Assembly: GCA_016720595.1 (NCBI GenBank)
Contig: JADKKI010000018.1
Coordinates: 1 to 64,000 of the forward strand
Reading direction: 5' to 3'
From: Myxococcales bacterium
GTDB lineage: Bacteria; Myxococcota_A; Polyangia; Haliangiales; Haliangiaceae
Length of the DNA: 64,000 bases
A program made the translations under genes and the position numbers. The stretch's first letter is position 1. The number at the start of each line of letters is the position of its first letter. Below the pieces are notes generated by a model. It saw nothing but the letters and a program-made list of their open reading frames with translations. It searched no databases and was not told the origin of the DNA. This document shows positions 1 through 10,379 of the stretch, one piece after another.

Positions 1-433
1 GTGCCCGAACAGGCCCGCGGCGAAGCCGAGCATCGCGCCGCCGATCAGGCCGTAGACCACCCGCGCGCCGCCCCGGCCGAACAGCGCGACGAACAGGCGC
101 GCCCGGCGATTCCCCATGAACCACGACCAATCGAACAGCGCGCCGCACACGGTGAACAGGCCGATCGCGACGAGGATCCACGGAATGGGGGTGCCGGGAG
201 CCAGGTGTGCGTGATCGATCCCGGTCCCGAGGAAGTACGCGATCGCGGCGGCGATCACGGCGGTGGCGACCCGATCGGCGCCTGCCCGAGGCCGGCGCGA
301 TCCGGGCGCAGCGAGCCCCGCTGGCCGACAGCCGCATCGGCGGGCCGTACTCGGGCGATAGTGGTTGCACCGGCACCGGTTCCTTCACGAGGCGCAGTCG
401 GTCGCACAGCAGACACACGGTCTCCGCGCTCAT
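1..433 (-). CDS. Imm17-like two-TM membrane protein, C-terminus off the edge, one frameshift
   Basis: Reading the minus strand from the ATG at 433 gives MSAETVCLLCDRLRLVKEP, a hydrophilic start with a CLLC pair. After a frame change near 260-300 come two hydrophobic helices, AVIAAAIAYFLG and WILVAIGLFTVCGALF. The loop FDWSWFMGNRRARLFVALFGR and the following GARVVYGLIGG resemble the small Imm17 immunity family, which are two-helix inner-membrane proteins linked to polymorphic toxins. No toxin gene is visible in the window, so an immunity role is inference from sequence resemblance only. The C-terminus lies beyond base 1. The gene is divergent from the monooxygenase starting at 501, leaving 67 bp between them. 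Confidence 0.55.
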   Translation of the reverse strand, partial: MSAETVCLLCDRLRLVKEPVPVQPLSPEYGPPMRLSASGARCARIAPASGRRRSGRHRRDRRRDRVLPRDRDRSRTPGSRHPHSVDPRRDRPVHRVRRAVRLVVVHGESPGAPVRRAVRPGRRAGGLRPDRRRDARLRRGPVRA

Positions 434-500
434 CAGGCCCACCCCATCGGAGGTGACCGTATCATCACAGTGGCGAGGCGGGCTCTGATAGGTTCCCGGG

Positions 501-2365
501 GTGACGATCGCGCTTATCGGCGGAGGCCCCGCCGGGCCGCTACCTCGGGATCTCGTCAAGCGCGTCGCGCCCGAGCATGACGTCGTGATCTACGAAAGGC
601 AACCGGCGAACGGCACGTTCGGGTTCGGCGTGGTGTTCTCGGATGCGACCCTGGGGCACCTCGGGGACGCAGATCCGAGACGCACGCCGAGATCACCGCG
701 AACTTGGCCCGCTGGGACGACATCGAGATCCACGCCGCCGGCGAAAGGTGCTGCGCTCGACCGGCCACGGGTTCTGCGGGCTCGAGCGGAAGAAAGCTCC
801 TCGAGATCCTCCAGCGCCGCGCGCGCCGCCTCGGAGTGCGGATCGAGGTTTCGAGCACGAGATCAAGTCGCTCCCGGAGGTCACGGCGGACCTGATCGTC
901 GCATGCGACGGCGTGGCGAGCTGGGTGGCGATGCCTCGCCGCCGAGCTCGCGCCACGCGTGGACGTGCGGCCGAACAAGTCCGTCTGGCTCCGGCACCAC
1001 CGTGCCGTACCAGGCCTTCACGTTCCTGTTCGAGGACACGCCCCACGGCCTCTACCGCGTACACGCCTACCGGTTCCACGAGCAGGGCTCGACGTTCATC
1101 GTGGAGTGCCGCGAGGACACCTGGCGCGCCGCCGGGTTCGCGGACGCGAGCGGGAACACGACCGTCAAGCTCCTCGAGGACATCTTCCACGAGGAGCTCG
1201 GCGGCCAACGCCTGAGCAAGAACCCCCCACCGATCGATCTGGCGAACTTCCCGACGGTGCGCTGCGGCAAGTGGCACGCCGGCAACGTGGTGCTGATGGG
1301 GACGCGGCGCACACCGCCCACTTCCTCGATTGGCTCTGGGACCAAGCTCGCGATGGAGGATTCGATCGCGCTACGCGACGACTCCTGGCCGAGCCCGGTC
1401 GCCCGATCGAGGCCGCGCTCGCGGCCTACGAGGCGCGCCGCCGCCCCGAGGTCCTCGCGCTCCAGGCCGCGGCGCAGGCCAGCCTCGAGTGGTTCGAGGG
1501 CACGGAGCGCTACCTCCACATGACCCCGGTCGAGCTGACGTACTCGCTGATGACCCGCAGCCTTCGGGTCAGCCACGCCTCGGTCGCGAAGCGCGATCCG
1601 CACCTCGCACGCGGGGTCGAGCTCCTGCTCGCGGCGAAGGGCCGGCGTCACGAGCGATCCGCCGCCTTCGCCCACGGCGCTGCCCTGCTGGTCGGCGGCG
1701 TGCGCATCCCATCCCGGATCGTGGTCGCGCCGCCGTGCGGGATGGCGCCCGACGACGATGCGCTGGTCGCGCTGGGTGGCGCCGCCGCCGCAGGTGCGGG
1801 GCTGGTGGTCACGCCTGCCCTCCCCGCGTCGGCCCTCGCCAGCGATGACGCGATCGTCGCCTGGCGCCGGATCGTCGAGTTCGTCCACGCAAAGGGTGCG
1901 CAGATCGCACTGCGGATCGGCTCCGGGGCGATGGCGGCGACGACCGCCGAGCACGCCACGTTCGCCGGGTTCGACGTGCTGGTGCTCGACGCTGGCAATG
2001 ATCCGCAGGAGCTCGAGGCCCTCCCCCGCGAACCCGCGCCGCGGCGCGCGCCAAGTGGCGAGCGGGATCAGTGGCTCGGTGCCGCGGTCCGCGACAAGCC
2101 TGCCGCGCGTGCGGCGGTGGTCGGTCACGCCGCGCAGCTCGTCCGCGCGGGGGCGAACGTTCTGTGGGTGAGCTCGCCAGGGGATGGCAGCGCTCGCCTC
2201 GCCGCGGCCCCGCTCGCGGATCGGCTGCGCAACGAGCTATCGGTCGCGGTCTGCGTGGATGGCGCCGATGCCGTGCTCCCCGATCTCGATGCGGCGATCG
2301 CCGGAGGCCGGGCCGATCTGGTGGTCGTCGACCGGCTCCCCGCCCACACCCGGCGCGGGTCATGA
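501..2365 (+). CDS. Bifunctional salicylyl-/anthraniloyl-CoA hydroxylase-like flavoprotein, frameshifted
   Basis: It starts at GTG 501 with IALIGGGPAG, the FAD-binding GxGxxG. Family landmarks follow: GVVFSDATLGHL, WDDIEIH, GHGFCG, TFIVECREDTWRAAG, IGSGTKLAMEDSIAL and WFEGTERYLHM. These match the class A monooxygenase half of bifunctional salicylyl-CoA 5-hydroxylase/oxidoreductase or anthraniloyl-CoA monooxygenase, which hydroxylate aromatic CoA thioesters in the cytoplasm. The frame changes at least five times between about 660 and 1330. After about 1680 comes a shortened second domain resembling an Old Yellow Enzyme barrel (RIVVAPPCGMAP, AGLVVTPA, WRRIVEFVHAKGAQIAL), but the usual HAGRK-type flavin/active-site segment reads RIGSGAM. 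The substrate is inference. The stop overlaps the next gene by ATGA. Confidence 0.72.
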
Positions 2366-2876
2366 GCTGGACGATCCGGCGCGCCACCGTCGACGACACC
2401 GACGCGGTCGCGCAGCTGTACGACGATCCGAGCGCCTACGCGGGGACGTTTGCGCTCCCTACCCGCTTCCCTCGACCTGGCGCGAGCGGCTCGCCCAGAC
2501 CGACAACACCGTCCACCTCCTCGCCTGCAGTGGCGACGAGGTGATCGGGAGCGCCGCCCTCCATCCGAACCTAAAGAGCCCGCGTCGTGCACACGCGGCG
2601 AGCCTGGGCATGGCCGTCCCCGCGGCGTGGCAGGGCAAGGGCGTGGGCACCGCGCTCCTGGCAGCGATCGTCGAGCTCGCGGACAACTGGTACGGCCTCG
2701 CGCGGCTCGAGCTCACCGTGTACACCGACAACGCTGCGGCGCTCGGCCTGCGCTGCAAGCAGTTCGGCTTCGAGATCGAGGGGACCCTTCGCAGCGATGC
2801 CCTGCGCGCCGGCGCCCTCGTCGATACCTTCACGATGGCACGCCTGCGCGAACGACCGCGCGTTGATCGACCCTGA
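2362..2876 (+). CDS. YhhY-like GNAT N-acetyltransferase, one frameshift
   Basis: The ATG at 2362 overlaps the stop of the upstream hydroxylase (ATGA), which suggests translational coupling. The protein opens IRRATVDDTDAVAQLYDD and, after one missing base near 2460, continues YPLPSTWRERLAQTDN. The acetyl-CoA motif A is MAVPAAWQGKGVGTALL, followed by RLELTVYTDNAAAL and the C-terminal FGFEIEGT and YxDxxxMAR-like VDTFTMARL. The whole outline matches E. coli YhhY/AaaT, which acetylates free amino acids; that specificity is only inferred. Length after repair is about 172 aa, normal for the family. Confidence 0.78.
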
Positions 2877-2908
2877 CGAGGGTAGAACCTGCTAGTCACA
2901 AGGGTTCC

Positions 2909-4061
2909 ATGACCCCGCGTCGCTATCAGCTGAAGAAGGAAGCGGCCGGCGTCGTGCTCCGCGATCACCCGTGGATCTTCCGGGACACCCTGAGCAGCGC
3001 CGCCGTCGTGTTCCGCGATGGCGACTGGCTCCGCCTCGTGGATTGGCCCGAACAAGGTGCTCGGCCATGGCTTCTACGAGGCGGAGGGCGCGATCGCGAT
3101 CCGCGTGCTGCGCCGCGGCCCGGAGCGCCCGGAACGCGGCGTGGGTCAAGCAGAAGCTGACCGCGGCCTCGCCAAGCGCGCGGACCTCGCCAAGCGCACC
3201 GGACGGCGTACGTCCCGTCCATGGCGACAGCGACGGCCTCCCCGCCGTGGTGGTCGACCGGTTCGGCGACACGCTGGTGGCGCAGAGCTACGCCGAGGCG
3301 CCGACGCGCTGACCCGGTTCTCCGCCTGCGTGCTGGCACGCGAGCTGTCGATCCCGAACGTCCTCTGGGTCCCCGCACATCGCCGCAAGGGCACCGAGGT
3401 CGCGCCTCGCGTGCTGCGTGGGGCGCCTCCGGCGATCGGCTCGTTCACCGAGGACGAGATGGCGTTCTCGGTGGATCTCGCGGGCGGCCAGAAGTCCGGC
3501 ACCTACCTCGACCTGCGCGGGCTGCGCCGGGCCGTGCGCGCCGCGCCGCTCGCCGGCGCTCGCGTGCTGAACCTGTTTCGTACTCCGGGATGCTCGGCAA
3601 GGCGGCCGAGCTCGCGGGGGCCGCGTACGTGGTGCAGGTCGATGGCAGCGAGCGCGCACTCGCCTTCGCGAAGGCACCCACATCGGAGATCCCGCGAAGC
3701 ACGAGCTCGTTCACGCGGACGTGTTCACCTGGCTGCCCTCGCATGCGCCGGGCACCTCGTACGATCTCGTGATCGTCGATCCGCCGGCGATGACGAGCAA
3801 CAAGCAGCAGGTCCCCGCGGTGCTCGCCGGCTACAAGAAGCTGTATCGCGCCGCCGCGCGCCGCTCGTGAGGCCGGGTGGCGTGCTGGTGGCCGCGTGCT
3901 GCACGAGCCGGATCGAACGCTCCCAGTTCGACAAGGTCGTGGCCGAAACGCTCGGTCCGGGGTTCGAGCGGGAGACCGTGATCACCCCCGAGATCGATCA
4001 TCCGGTGGGGTTTCCGCAGGCCGATTACCTGAAGATCGGCTGGTACCGGAAGCGCGCCTGA
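2909..4061 (+). CDS. RlmI-like class I SAM rRNA (cytosine-C5) methyltransferase, frameshifted
   Basis: An N-terminal PUA-like part (YQLKKEAAGVVLRDHPWIF; GDWLRLVD; NKVLGHGFYEAEG) is followed by a Rossmann methyltransferase: DGLPAVVVDRFGD, GGQKSGTYLDLR, ARVLNLF with the SYSGML motif in the next frame, VQVDGSERALAFAKA, YDLVIVDPPAM and the catalytic-cysteine region LVAACCTSRIE. This is the architecture of RlmI, which methylates a cytosine of 23S rRNA. The frame changes at least four times (about 3050, 3300, 3590, 3870). Repaired length is about 384 aa, as expected. It starts 32 bp after the GNAT gene and may share its transcript. Target base specificity is inferred. Confidence 0.75.
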
Positions 4062-4182
4062 GCGACCGACCGACCGGCCACCCGACCTGAGACCGCGACG
4101 CCGCAACGCCGTCGCACGGTGTCGCATGCGACGAGCACCAACACTCCCGTCCGCTCCGGACCGGCCTGGATGGGAGGGGCGG

Positions 4183-4691
4183 TCACCCGGCGCGGGCGAG
4201 ATCGCGATAGCGCACGAGGTGACGCACGGCGCGGCGCAGGACGAGCTCGTCCGCGGTGCGTCGCCCGACCAGCTCGAGCAGGCGCGCGAGGTTCCAGTGC
4301 GCATCGGCGAGCGCAGGATCACAGGCGATCGCGTGCTCGTACGCTGCGATCGCTTCGCTCACGCGGCCTTGATCCTCGACGGCGACGCCGAGGTTGAACC
4401 AGTACAGGCCGATGCCCGCGTCCACACACAGCGCGAGCCGGTAGCAGCTCTCGACCGCCGCGAGCACGCCCGGCGCCTGCCCGCGATCGGCTGATCGTGC
4501 ATCACCCGGCCGAGGTTGTTGTACGCATCCGCGAGATCCGGCCGACCCGCGATCGCACGCTCGTACGCGGCCCGGGCCCGGGACGGATCCGTTGCCTCGA
4601 GCGCGCAGCCCTCGGCGTACCAGGCGGTCGCACCGATGCCGCGGCGGAGGCCACGCCGTGGTCCAAGCTCGAAGCGGAGAAGATCGCCCAC
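4183..4691 (-). CDS. TPR protein of the MerR-TPR type, one frameshift
   Basis: From GTG 4691 the protein begins GDLLRFELG, then tetratricopeptide repeats: ARAAYERAIAGRPDLADAYNNLGRVMHD, and after a frame change near 4470, SCYRLALCVDAGIGLYWFNLG, ISEAIAAYEHAIACDP-like and ADAHWNLARLLELVG, ending VRHLVRYRDLARAG. The last segments resemble the C-terminal TPR part of MerR-TPR regulators common in Deltaproteobacteria, but no MerR helix-turn-helix was found upstream. It may be N-terminally incomplete or have its own start. It is divergent from the sigma54 activator with 63 bp between starts. Confidence 0.6.
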
Positions 4692-4754
4692 GTGTCGACG
4701 CTAACCAGTCCGTCTGACATTCGAGGATTCGCGAGCGTGTTGTAGGATGTACAC

Positions 4755-6139
<1,385 letters not shown>

Positions 6140-6466
6140 CCGCTGCTGTCCTGACTGCGTCGTCGCAGCGACGGGACATGGGACGTCGCGAACGTCGATT
6201 CTTGGGGATCGCGGCGAACGAAATCAGCCACCTGGTGGTCCTAGCAGCGAGCACGGGGTTTGCTGAGAGCCCGGGTTGCTCTCCGCGCAGCCAGTCCTGA
6301 GCCTCCCTTTCGCACAGATGACTTCTGGGCTGGCTGCGCGGCCGCACTACCTCTGGCGTCGCCCTTCAGGGAGGCGACTCGGTGTTGGTGCTCGCCGCGA
6401 TCCCGAGGCCGACGACGGCATCGGAGATCAAAGCCAGGAACCAGGGAAACCAGGTCGGAGGACTTT
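6140..6466. other. Non-coding stretch ending in a half palindromic repeat
   Basis: There is no convincing gene between the sigma54 activator and the insertion sequence. The only recognisable structure is at 6424-6466, which is the left half of the dispersed palindromic repeat described at 31.0-31.3 kb, in reverse orientation. The insertion sequence interrupts it. Confidence 0.6.
6462..6466. repeat. 5-bp target site duplication ACTTT, left copy
   Basis: ACTTT directly abuts the left inverted repeat. The same five bases abut the right end at 7716-7720. The uninterrupted repeat copy at 31.2 kb contains the sequence once (reverse strand, at 31263-31267 read as AAAGT), consistent with duplication on insertion. 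Confidence 0.82.
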
Positions 6467-6490
6467 GGCCTGGCCCCGATTCGGTGGACA
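6467..6490. repeat. IS terminal inverted repeat (orfB end)
   Basis: 24-bp terminal inverted repeat, with two mismatches to the reverse complement of 7692-7715 (positions 2 and 17 of the repeat). Confidence 0.88.
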
Positions 6491-6494
6491 GGGG

Positions 6495-7390
6495 TTAGGC
6501 AGCGAGCATCTCTTCGTACGCGTTCGGGGACACGTAGCCAAGCGCCGAGTGACGTCGGCGTGAATTGTAGTGACCCGCGATGTAGGCGAAGACGCGACGG
6601 TCAACCTCCCGCCAGTCGTCGGCGACGTCGTCGCCCGCCATCTCTCGCTTGAGGCAGCCGAAGAAGCTCTCGACGACGGCGTTATCCCAGCAGTCGCCCT
6701 TCCTGCTCATGCTGCAAGTCATTCCGTGGTGGTTGAGCTGCGCTCGGTAGGCGTCTGCGGTGTACTGGACGCCGCGGTCAGAGTGATGAATCAGGCCGGG
6801 GGCGGGGCGTCGTTCGACGATGGCATTGCCCAGCGCCCGCAGCACGAGGTCTTGCTCCATCGTTGGGCTGACGTCCCAGCCGACGACCTGGCGCGTTCCG
6901 ATGTCGAGCACGACCGCCAGGTAGACCCAGCCTCGCTTGGTGAGCAGATACGTGATGTCGCTGGCCCACACCTTGTTGGCCTTCCCGACCTCGAAGTCGC
7001 GCTTGAGCACGTTGGGGGCGATGCGGTTCGTGTGACGGGAGTCTGTGGTTCGAACGAACCGCCGCCCGAGTCGAGAACGAAGACCGTCGGCGGCCATGAG
7101 CCTGACGACTCGTTTGCGGCTGACGTGACGCCCAGCCTCGCGCAAGGCCTTCATCGCCGGGCCGGCTGCCGCAGCCCGCGTGGGTAGTTCTGAAACTCAG
7201 CCTGGATGATTGGAAGCAGCTCGCGATCTTCGAGCTCGCGCACGGACTCTCCGCGGTCACGCCACGCGTAGTACCCGCTCCGGGACACCTCGAGATGCCG
7301 ACACATGTAGGCGACGGGAAAGGCCTTCTCCTCGTGGATGAACGCGAACCTCACTTGTTCATCCTCGCGAAGAAGGCCGCCGCTTTTTTT
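6495..7390 (-). CDS. IS3-family transposase OrfB (DDE integrase), frameshifted
   Basis: In the -1 frame relative to orfA, reading from the slippery site gives SGGLLREDEQVRFAFIHEEK and the HTH_21-like segment CRHLEVSRSGYYAWRDR. Near 7155-7170 the frame changes again (net one base short), and the catalytic core follows: WASDITYLLTKRGWVYLAVV with the first Asp, IHHSDRGVQYTADAYRAQL with the second Asp, and DNAVVESFFGCLKREM with the Glu. The end YNSRRRHSALGYVSPNAYEE is typical of the rve domain of IS3 transposases. The DDE triad is complete, but the second frame break separates it from the N-terminal part, so full-length OrfAB is not produced from this sequence as written. Confidence 0.85.
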
Positions 7391-7665
7391 AGGAAGTCCC
7401 GCTCCATTCGCATCTCGTCGAGCTCGCGACGAAGACGGCGGACTTCTTCCTCTGCCGTTTCTGGTGGAGGTGGCGGCGCGGGCTTTGGGAGCCGCGTGTC
7501 GTGGATCCGCTTGGTCTTTCCGGCCTTCCTCATCCAACCATAGAGCTGGTTGTACTTGATGCCGAGATCTTGAGCGACCTCGGTCACGGGACGGTCAGAC
7601 TCGGCGGCCAGCCGAACGGCATTGGCTCTGAACGAGGCGCTGTAGTACTTCGCCTTTGGCGGCAT
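7351..7665 (-). CDS. IS3-family transposase OrfA (HTH protein)
   Basis: The ATG at 7665 is preceded by GGAGAT at a suitable distance. The protein is about 104 aa: SASFRANAVRLAAESDRPVTEVAQDLGIKYNQLYGWM is split here as an HTH_Tnp_1 helix-turn-helix from about residue 8 to 45, followed by a proline-rich stretch and a leucine-zipper-like helix (EEEVRRLRRELDEMRMERD) ending FLKKAAAFFA. This is the standard OrfA, which binds the IS ends and supplies the N-terminus of the fused transposase. An earlier in-frame ATG at 7698 lies almost in the terminal repeat and has no good ribosome site. Confidence 0.85.
   Translation of the reverse strand: MPPKAKYYSASFRANAVRLAAESDRPVTEVAQDLGIKYNQLYGWMRKAGKTKRIHDTRLPKPAPPPPPETAEEEVRRLRRELDEMRMERDFLKKAAAFFARMNK
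7384..7390 (-). promoter_or_regulatory. A7 slippery heptamer for -1 frameshifting between orfA and orfB
   Basis: Seven A residues on the minus strand fall in orfA frame as CTA AAA AAA GCG. A -1 slip there leads directly into the orfB frame (AGC GGC GGC), as used by IS3-family elements to make the OrfAB transposase. The frame arithmetic was checked. A downstream stimulatory structure was not examined. Confidence 0.7.
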
Positions 7666-7691
7666 GGGACATCTCCACTGGGTCAGGGGGG

Positions 7692-7715
7692 TGTCCACTG
7701 AATCGGGGCCAGGTC
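7692..7715. repeat. IS terminal inverted repeat (orfA end)
   Basis: Partner of the 6467-6490 repeat. The orfA start lies 27 bp inside it. Confidence 0.88.
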
Positions 7716-7720
7716 ACTTT
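7716..7720. repeat. 5-bp target site duplication ACTTT, right copy
   Basis: Second copy of ACTTT directly outside the right inverted repeat of the insertion sequence. Confidence 0.82.
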
Positions 7721-7790
7721 GAAAACAGTCCGCTGCCTTGCTTCCTAGCTTCCTGGGTTTGAACTCCGATCATGGTGCTGCACGCCGCGC
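7721..7790 (-). repeat. Right half of the dispersed palindromic repeat split by the IS
   Basis: Bases 7721-7775 match, in reverse complement, the first half of the repeat copies at 31.03 and 31.21 kb: TTGAAAACAGTCCGCTGCC then the TTGCTTCCTAGCTTCCTGGG core. The left half is at 6424-6466. Confidence 0.8.
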
Positions 7791-7840
7791 CCAGTTCGCG
7801 GCGAGCTAGGTCGCGAGGTACGGCGATGCCGGGCAACCCG

Positions 7841-8787
7841 CTAAGAGCGGGCGCCCTGCCCGGTGGCGCGCTGCGCGAGGCCGAACAGCTGGCGCTCCGT
7901 CCACGCCGCGAACCGGCCCGGTGGCTGCCCGACGAGGCGACGCTCGGCCTCCGAGCGCGCGGGGAGCGCGACCCAGCGCGCGGGGAGCTGGCGATACACG
8001 GCGCCGAACGCGGCCACGTGCACGAACCGGTAGCGGCGAGGCGCGGAGACCGAACGCCTGCGCGCGAGGTGCGGAGGAGCAGCGCCACGGGAGACCGCCT
8101 CGCCGATCCGGCCGAGTGCAGGCTGGTTCGCGCGGGCCCGCGGCCGAACAGGAACTGCCCGAGCTCGCGAGCCTTGGGCGTCACGACCAGCCGATCGGAC
8201 GCGAGCATCTGCTCCATGTAGCGCGCGTGCGCGGCCCAGCTGTCGGGGAGGAGCTGCGCCGGGATCCCGAACAGCGCGGCGAACCGGTTGAGCTCCACCA
8301 TGTAGCCATCCTTGAGTGCGACCGGCAGCGGACCATCGAGCCGCTCGCGGATCACGATCGTCGTGTCGGCGAGCGTGGCGTGGACCCAGCGCAGCGCGTC
8401 CGCATCGTTCGCGTGGTAGCGTCCCCGCAGGCCAGCCGATCGCTCCTCGAGCTCCGGTGATCCGCGCGTGGATCGCGTGGACCTTGACGCGCGGCGATCA
8501 CCGCATCGTCAAGCTCGCCCGAACACCATCGCGAACACGCTTGAACGTGCGCTGGAACCGGCCGACGACGCTGGTGCGGGTCTTCCCGAGTGATGGTCGA
8601 TCGTGCGCCACCATCGGATGCGCGAGCTGGAGCAGCGCCGCGCGACCACCGCCCAGGAACACGCCGAGGTCGCCGCCGAGACGCCACGCCAGCGAGTCCG
8701 GACCGAGGATGCCGGCGCGCGGATCTGCTGTGTGTGGAATAACTCGGACAGGGACGCCTCGAGCTGCTCCCGGGTCACGATCGGCAT
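7841..8787 (-). CDS. DUF2236 / MpaB-like oxygenase family protein, frameshifted
   Basis: From ATG 8787 (MPIVTREQLEASLSELFHTQ) the protein can be followed through several frames: GPDSLAWRLGGDLGVFLGGG, ALLQLAHPMVAH, SVVGRFQRTF, DTTIVIRERLDGPLPV-like, ELNRFAALFGIPAQLLPDSW, MEQMLASDRLVVTPKARELG and finally FGAVYRQLPARWVALP with the stop at 7841. The LAHPxVAxG-type and RLxRT-type segments and the length (about 315 aa) fit DUF2236, whose best-known member is the latex-clearing/MpaB oxygenase group. Heme binding or enzyme activity cannot be claimed here. At least four frame changes. It is divergent from the kinase gene. Confidence 0.65.
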
Positions 8788-8942
8788 CCCGCGATCGTCG
8801 GACGGCAACCGTGTGGTCGTCAGCGACCGGGCGCCCCGCCCGACGGGCGAGTCCGTCACGGGCCGACGACGGAAGTCCCTGTGTTGTTCGGGATCTGACG
8901 ACGATCCCGGCGGCACATCGGTGCACCTGGGTGCTGCGAGCC

Positions 8943-10379
8943 ATGATGACCGCACTCTCCACCGCCGGCGGCGCGCTCCCGCTCGACTCCCTGCCGGATG
9001 TGCTCCCCCCCGGCTCGATGGCCGGCCCGTGGCGGGTCGAGCGGGAGCTGGGGCGAGGTGGGATGGGCGCGGTGTAGGCGGTGGTGCACGACGAGATCGG
9101 CAAGCGCGCGGCGCTGAAGGTCGTCCACCGGAGCCTGCTCACGCCGGCGTTCAACGTGGAGCGCGTGCTGCTCGAGGCCAAGGTCGAACGCGGTCGGCCA
9201 CCCCAACATCGTCGACATCTTCGAGACCGGGACCTTGCCCTGATGGACGACCGTACATCGTGATGGAGCGGCTCGAAGGCCAGCCCCTCAGCGTGCGCGC
9301 CGACACTCAGAAGATCCCGCCCGACCAGGCGATCGCGATCCTGCTCCAGATCCGCGATGCGCTGATCGCCGCCCACGCCGCCAACATCGTGCACCGCGAT
9401 CTCAAGCTCTGACAACGTGTTCCTCGTCGACAACGCGGAGTCACCGGCTCGCCCAGGTCAAGGTCCTCGACTGGGGCATCGCCAGGTGATCAACCATGAC
9501 GTGCGCCACACCGTCGAAGGCCAGCTCGTCGGGACCCCGCAGTATCTCTCGCCTGAGCAGGCACGCGGTGCCACCGTGTCCGCGCAGAGCGACGTCTACT
9601 CGCTCGGCGTGATGGCCTACGAGCTGTTCCTGGAGCAGCCCCGTTCGAGGCCGAGACCTCTGCCGAGATCACGGTGATGCACCTGAAGGCCGTGCCGCCC
9701 GCCCTGGCGCGACCTGTGGCCCGACATCCCGACCCAGCTCGAGGAGCTGCTCCTCCGCATGCTCGCCAAGCAGCCCGGCAATCGACCGACGATGACCGAG
9801 GTCGCGCGCCACCTCGACGAGGTCCGCACCGAGCTCGATCGCCGCCGCGGCACGCTGGCGCTCGACGTGGTGACGCTCGCGCCGCGGCACACGATCATCC
9901 GCCCCCCGTCCGCGGGCCTGGCCCCGACCATCGCCTCCGCGTCCGACTCGCTCCGGTGGCCCTCCTATGGGCGCGCGCGGCGCTGGCAGTGGGCCGTGGG
10001 CGTGGCGGCGCTGCTCGTCGGCGCGCTGCTGTTCGCGCTCAGCCGCACCGGGGACGTCGGGATCGCCGACGCCGCGTCCGCGTCGGGCTTGCCCCTCGTC
10101 GCTGCCGAGCCGGCGACGAGCACGAGCTCACCTGCCCCGGTGGCCATGCTGGGCGCGCCGAGCGCCGCTGGTTCCCCGAGCACGGTGTCGATCACGCCCT
10201 CGATCACGCCGTCGATCACGCCGTCGATCACGCCGTCGATCAAGCCGTCGATCACGCCCGTCGTCCCCAGCCGAGCGCGCAGTGGTCGCGACCGGTCCGC
10301 CCCGGCTCGCAAGCTGACCGCTCCTCACCGCAGCGCCGGGCCGATCGCCCCGAACGGCACGATCGACGCCTACCGATGA
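8943..10379 (+). CDS. Membrane Ser/Thr protein kinase with SITP-repeat extracytoplasmic tail, frameshifts and an in-frame TAG
   Basis: Kinase landmarks in order are the glycine loop ELGRGGMGAV, RAALKVVH (ATP lysine), HPNIVDIFETG, YIVMERLEG, the catalytic loop IVHRDLKL, VKVLDWGIA (DWG instead of DFG), VGTPQYLSPEQARG and DVYSLGVMAYELF. After the kinase domain a single TM segment (VGVAALLVGALLFALS, about 10000-10050) leads to a periplasmic tail rich in Ser/Pro/Ala with six tandem 12-bp SITP repeats. This is the PknB-like plan common in myxobacteria. The glycine loop is followed by TAG (9076-9078) where Tyr or Phe is expected, and at least four indels follow. The stop overlaps the next gene. Confidence 0.78.
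10188..10259 (+). repeat. Six tandem 12-bp repeats encoding SITP/SIKP
   Basis: The unit TCGATCACGCCG is repeated six times with small changes (unit five has AAG for ACG, giving SIKP). It lies in frame in the periplasmic tail of the kinase, so it is a coding minisatellite whose copy number could vary between strains. Confidence 0.85.

Larger units (their letters stand above)
6467..7715 (-). mobile_element. IS3-family insertion sequence (1249 bp)
   Basis: The ends are 24-bp inverted repeats (6467-6490 and 7692-7715) matching at 22 of 24 positions, with shared core CCTGGCCCCGATTC. Both sides are flanked by ACTTT (6462-6466 and 7716-7720), a 5-bp target duplication. Inside, on the minus strand, are a small HTH orfA and a DDE orfB joined by an A7 slippery site, the IS3-family plan. 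Flanking DNA on both sides is one copy of a dispersed palindromic repeat, so the pre-insertion sequence can be rebuilt from the 31-kb copies. The orfB frame is broken, so the element may now be inactive, or the break may be a sequencing error. Confidence 0.92.
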
